A stretch of 17,173 bases of DNA from Candidatus Kapaibacterium sp. (GTDB taxonomy: Bacteria > Bacteroidota > Ignavibacteria > Kapaibacteriales > HRBIN21), in NCBI GenBank assembly GCA_025055465.1, contig JANWXA010000013.1, forward strand, positions 1 to 17,173, written 5' to 3'. This document shows, in pieces, positions 14,380-17,173 of this stretch (its first letter is position 1; every line of letters starts with the position of its first letter). The notes under the pieces are model-generated. The model was given only the letters and a program-made list of their open reading frames with translations. It was not told the DNA's origin and made no database searches. The position numbers and the translations under genes were made by a program.

Positions 14380-15799
14380 CGGCAGTAGCGGTAATGGTAT
14401 GCAAACCGCGAGGAATCTGCGAATGGAGCTGCCCTCGAGTATAGAGTCCACAGCCTATTTCAAAATTTCGATAGCGTACATGGACAAAGCCGGGCTCCAC
14501 ATCGGCTTTGAGGTTTTGTGACTGTCCCCCCACAAATCGGGCTGCCGATACTTGGTCCGGCAATTCGATCACGTTTCGTTGAACATGGCGTCCCAGCAAC
14601 TGCAGTGCACAGGTCCTGGGCTTGACATGCGTCCGCTTATAGCTCAATAAGGGGATGCCAATACTCTCCGGCGGCAGCCCTTCCGGGGGCGTTGCCTGTG
14701 GGATTGCCATCCACAAGGTCTCGCGTCCACGCATCCAGTACCGGAAGGCATCAAAAAGGTCATGCCTTAGAGCAAACCGCTCGCACATCCAACGGATGCC
14801 CTCCAGTTGCTGAGCCGGCTGCAGTGGGACTCTACGCACAGAAGGAGGCGGTGGGGGCTGTAGCGGGAGCGGGACCTCTGTCCGGCGAATCCTGGCAATG
14901 AAGAAGCCGCCAGTGTCGTTCAAATGTGGCCAGAAACGGTGGGTGTAGACAAGATCGCTCCGGAGCTGCTTGCTACCCCACGTGGTAATGCCGGGCAGCG
15001 AGCGCAAGCCAGGGATAGGGCAGGGCTCCACCACACCATAATCTCCCAACACCGCGTCCAGCACCATTTCGTTTTCTTCTGGGGCAAAAGTGCATGTACT
15101 GTAAACGATGACCCCTCCCGGTTTTACCAGCCGAAGTGCACGGAGCAGCAGGGATTGCTGTAGTACGGAGCAGTAGTGCCGGAAGCGCTCTGTAACTGGG
15201 CGCCAACCTCGACCAGGCTTCCGCAGCGTACCTTCGCCTGTGCAGGGGGCATCCACTAAGACCCGATCCCAGACCCCATCAGGCAGGGGGAGGAGACGAG
15301 CATCAAACCACGTGACGACGACGTTGAGCAAGCCCATCCGGTCCACCGTTATCCGTAGTCCCGGTAGGCGTTCCATCCGCAGCTCGTTCGCCAGCACGAC
15401 CCCCGTAGGGCGTATCCGCAGGGCAATCTGTGCCGTCTTTCCCCCAGGCGCTGCACAAAGGTCCACAATGCACTCCCCAGGCTGCGGATCTAAAGCCACT
15501 ACCGCCGCCATAGCGATCTCTTCCTGCACGTAGTACCACCCGGCAACGAAGGGCAGTGTTGCACCAGGGCGCTCCCAGCCCCGCATTCGAAAGGCTCCGG
15601 GATACCACAACACAGGCTGCACCTGGATGTCCTGCTCTACACAATATGTCCGAAATAGCTCTACCGTGGTCTTGAGCGAGTTGACCCATATACAGGGCTC
15701 CAGGGGCACCTGCACAGATGCCCAAAACGCCTCTGGGTCGTCTACAAGCGGCATGTAGCGCGCAAACGCCCCTTCCAGGCTTCTAATGCCTTGTACCAT
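14372..15799 (-). CDS. rsmF: NOL1/NOP2/Sun family RNA cytosine-C5 methyltransferase, RsmF-like
   Basis: 475 residues. It methylates cytosine C5 in rRNA (RsmF acts on 16S rRNA) with S-adenosylmethionine. After a short N-terminal region (SLEGAFARYMPLV followed by IWVNSLKTT), the methyltransferase domain shows the AdoMet loop DLCAAPGGKT (113-122), motif IV DAPCTGEG (183-190, C186) and motif VI STCTFAPEENE (234-244), with C236 as expected nucleophile and C186 for product release. From about 340 on lies a C-terminal RNA-binding region of the RsmF type, including GIPLLSYKRTHVKPRTCAL and a PUA-like end (GFVHVRYRNFEIGCGLY). Family assignment is firm; the exact target base is inferred. It heads a four-gene minus-strand run. 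Confidence 0.9.
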   Translation of the reverse strand: MVQGIRSLEGAFARYMPLVDDPEAFWASVQVPLEPCIWVNSLKTTVELFRTYCVEQDIQVQPVLWYPGAFRMRGWERPGATLPFVAGWYYVQEEIAMAAVVALDPQPGECIVDLCAAPGGKTAQIALRIRPTGVVLANELRMERLPGLRITVDRMGLLNVVVTWFDARLLPLPDGVWDRVLVDAPCTGEGTLRKPGRGWRPVTERFRHYCSVLQQSLLLRALRLVKPGGVIVYSTCTFAPEENEMVLDAVLGDYGVVEPCPIPGLRSLPGITTWGSKQLRSDLVYTHRFWPHLNDTGGFFIARIRRTEVPLPLQPPPPPSVRRVPLQPAQQLEGIRWMCERFALRHDLFDAFRYWMRGRETLWMAIPQATPPEGLPPESIGIPLLSYKRTHVKPRTCALQLLGRHVQRNVIELPDQVSAARFVGGQSQNLKADVEPGFVHVRYRNFEIGCGLYTRGQLHSQIPRGLHTITATADA

Positions 15800-15823
15800 T
15801 CTTCTTGGCTACGCCCATAACCG

Positions 15824-15879
15824 GAGGGCAATGACGTGTGCCGGCGTAAATTTGTACTTGAAATGCTTCTTTTGCCCTC
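15824..15879. promoter_or_regulatory. Inverted repeat bracketing the lptG-like gene promoter
   Basis: GAGGGCAA (15824-15831) and TTGCCCTC (15872-15879) are perfect 8-bp inverted copies 40 bases apart. They enclose the candidate TAAATTTG element, and the right copy ends directly before ATG 15880. They could be two half-sites of a regulator, or chance. Confidence 0.25.
15847..15854 (+). promoter_or_regulatory. Candidate -7 promoter element for the permease gene
   Basis: TAAATTTG is an exact TAnnTTTG match 25 bases before ATG 15880 in the 80-bp divergent gap. I see no convincing partner box 17-23 bases upstream, so support is modest. Confidence 0.35.
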
Positions 15880-16959
15880 ATGTGGCGGCTCACAGCGTAC
15901 ATCGTGCGTCAGGTCGCGGCTATCTTCGCCTTTGGGATTGTGACACTCTGCCTCATCTTCGTCGTTGTCAACCTTATAGAGAATTTGGACGACTTCCTGG
16001 ATACGGCCACGCCACCGGCGGTTATCGCCGAATATTACGTGCTCTTTCTTCCGGAGATGCTAAAGTACATGGCGCCCATAGCAACCCTACTGGCATGTCT
16101 ATTCGGCATTGGACGTCTAAGCCAGCGGCACGAAATAACGGCAATGAAAGCCGCCGGTATGGGATTACATCAGCTCGTAGCCCCCGTTGTCGGAGGAGCC
16201 CTGTTGTTGAGCGCTGCACAACTTGCTTTCAACGGATGGCTAGTCCCCAAAGCAAATGAACGAAAACTTGCCATCGAACGACGGTACCTCCAACGCTCCC
16301 TGCGCAGCGGAACCCTTTTCCAGCTTGCTTTTCGGGATAATCCCACCCGGACTGTCCTCCTGCAGCGCTACGAGCCCGAATATCGGCGGGCATACGGGGT
16401 CACTGTAGAGGAATATACAGCGGAGCGCTCGCCCCGCTGGCTCCGTCGCATAGAGGCAGCAGAAATGTATTGGGACAGCGTGACACGCCGCTGGCACCTC
16501 TGGCGCGTCACCGAGCGCATGTATAACGGCTCGGTATACGTCCGAACTTTTCCGGAAACAACGGTTGCTCTCCGACTAACGCACGAAACAATCCTCCACT
16601 TGCAACGAACTCCAGCCGAGATGAGTCTATCGGAGCTTCGGCAGTACATTACAACCCTTTCTGCGGGCGGGCAGGAGGTCCGACCACTCCAGGTTACGTA
16701 CCACAGTGAATATGCTCTCCCATTTGCCCACACTATCGTGGCCCTCATAGCAGTACCGTTAGCAGCCGTCTATCGCCGTGCAGGGCTGGCAGCGCAGTTC
16801 GGAACTGCGGCAGTCTTAGCGTTCGTCTACATGGTTTTCGCCCGTGTGAGCCAAACTGTCGGAGCCGTAACAACTTTTCCACCCCTCGCTGCCGGATGGT
16901 TTGCCAACAGTGTGTTCTTCCTCATTGGCTTGGGTATCTTATGGCGCACGCGAACATGA
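15880..16959 (+). CDS. LptF/LptG family permease (YjgP/YjgQ)
   Basis: 359 residues. This family forms the inner-membrane part of the LptBFG transporter, which pulls lipopolysaccharide from the membrane and drives it to the outer membrane. The six-helix plan is visible: helices at about 12-32, 62-80 and 98-120, a hydrophilic periplasmic domain of about 150 residues (125-270), then helices at about 280-298, 305-325 and 333-355. The segment RLSQRHEITAMKAAGMGLHQL (79-99) is the family's conserved cytoplasmic coupling region contacting the ATPase. LptF and LptG cannot be separated safely here, so no symbol is given. The TGA overlaps the next ATG. The adjacent divergent operon carries a GT9 gene, consistent with an LPS role. 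Confidence 0.92.
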   Translation: MWRLTAYIVRQVAAIFAFGIVTLCLIFVVVNLIENLDDFLDTATPPAVIAEYYVLFLPEMLKYMAPIATLLACLFGIGRLSQRHEITAMKAAGMGLHQLVAPVVGGALLLSAAQLAFNGWLVPKANERKLAIERRYLQRSLRSGTLFQLAFRDNPTRTVLLQRYEPEYRRAYGVTVEEYTAERSPRWLRRIEAAEMYWDSVTRRWHLWRVTERMYNGSVYVRTFPETTVALRLTHETILHLQRTPAEMSLSELRQYITTLSAGGQEVRPLQVTYHSEYALPFAHTIVALIAVPLAAVYRRAGLAAQFGTAAVLAFVYMVFARVSQTVGAVTTFPPLAAGWFANSVFFLIGLGILWRTRT

Positions 16960-17173
16960 CGGACCGAGATCTTGCTCTGCAGCTTTCCAAGATCACCGAA
17001 CAAAAGCTCCGCACTCAAGGCAGACTCCGCACCCTTGTGAGTACACTCCGCTCCAGCATTCGAGGTTCTCCGGACGAAGAAATTCCCCGCCTTGGCTGGT
17101 GGCGTGGTACATTGCTGTGGTGGGAGTCCGTGGTAGCACCATTCTACTCCACCTGGATCAGCGCCGCTGTATA
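16956..17173 (+). CDS. Unrecognised protein, N-terminal part (3' truncated)
   Basis: ATG 16956 overlaps the permease stop as ATGA, and the frame stays open to the right edge (72 codons). The start MTDRDLALQLSKITEQKLRT looks like an amphipathic helix. It is followed by a basic Ser/Arg-rich stretch, then a tryptophan-rich segment (LGWWRGTLLWWESVVAPFYSTW) that may begin a membrane-associated region. I recognise no family. Coupling to the LptF/G gene suggests an envelope-related role, but nothing more can be supported. Confidence 0.6.
   Translation, partial: MTDRDLALQLSKITEQKLRTQGRLRTLVSTLRSSIRGSPDEEIPRLGWWRGTLLWWESVVAPFYSTWISAAV

Noticed and set aside
1..17173. Search for CRISPR arrays, insertion sequences, attachment sites and phage genes
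   Set aside because: No regularly spaced repeats, transposase-like frames or terminal inverted repeats were found; all long frames are explained by housekeeping genes.

Overview
This is a gene-dense, moderately GC-rich bacterial chromosome segment with housekeeping content. I see no phage, insertion sequence, CRISPR, rRNA or tRNA. Three observations point to the Bacteroidota/Chlorobiota (FCB) side, possibly a Kapabacteria- or Ignavibacteria-like lineage: promoter-like motifs of the TAnnTTTG type in both divergent intergenic gaps, mostly weak Shine-Dalgarno sites, and an LPS-type envelope gene set (LptF/G permease, heptosyltransferase-like GT9, TPR lipoprotein). This placement is inference, not proof.

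Layout. (1) Bases 1-2951, plus strand: the 3' end of an ADP-forming acyl-CoA synthetase, radA, an ECF sigma factor, and a single-pass membrane protein that is probably its anti-sigma factor. Two of the three junctions are 4-bp start/stop overlaps. A bidirectional hairpin terminator (2986-3012) follows. (2) Bases 3173-10240, minus strand: read from 10240 downward, ffh, rpsP, an RlmB-like SPOUT methyltransferase, an M61 peptidase with a PDZ domain and a TPR lipoprotein form one tight run. A 3-hydroxyanthranilate 3,4-dioxygenase follows after a gap of about 110 bp. (3) Bases 10241-10510: a divergent control region with an ffh promoter, a strong plus-strand promoter whose spacer holds an inverted repeat, a 32-codon candidate leader ORF and an 11-bp-stem hairpin. 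(4) Bases 10511-12678, plus strand: an exported amidohydrolase-fold protein lacking its HxH metal motif, coupled to an alpha/beta hydrolase. (5) Bases 12694-15799, minus strand: an RsmF-like m5C methyltransferase, a tiny two-helix membrane protein, dtd and a GT9 glycosyltransferase, all abutting or overlapping. (6) Bases 15880-17173, plus strand: an LptF/LptG permease and the start of an unrecognised coupled gene.

How they work together. The ffh/rpsP/rlmB and rsmF/dtd groups serve protein export, ribosome build-up and translation quality control. The GT9 and LptF/G genes serve outer-membrane glycolipid synthesis and export. The sigma/anti-sigma pair is a likely envelope-signal switch. I find no clearly new multi-gene system. 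The most unusual pieces are the 10310-10451 leader and the degenerate amidohydrolase it precedes, the duplicated motif in the anti-sigma candidate, and the small membrane protein between rsmF and dtd.
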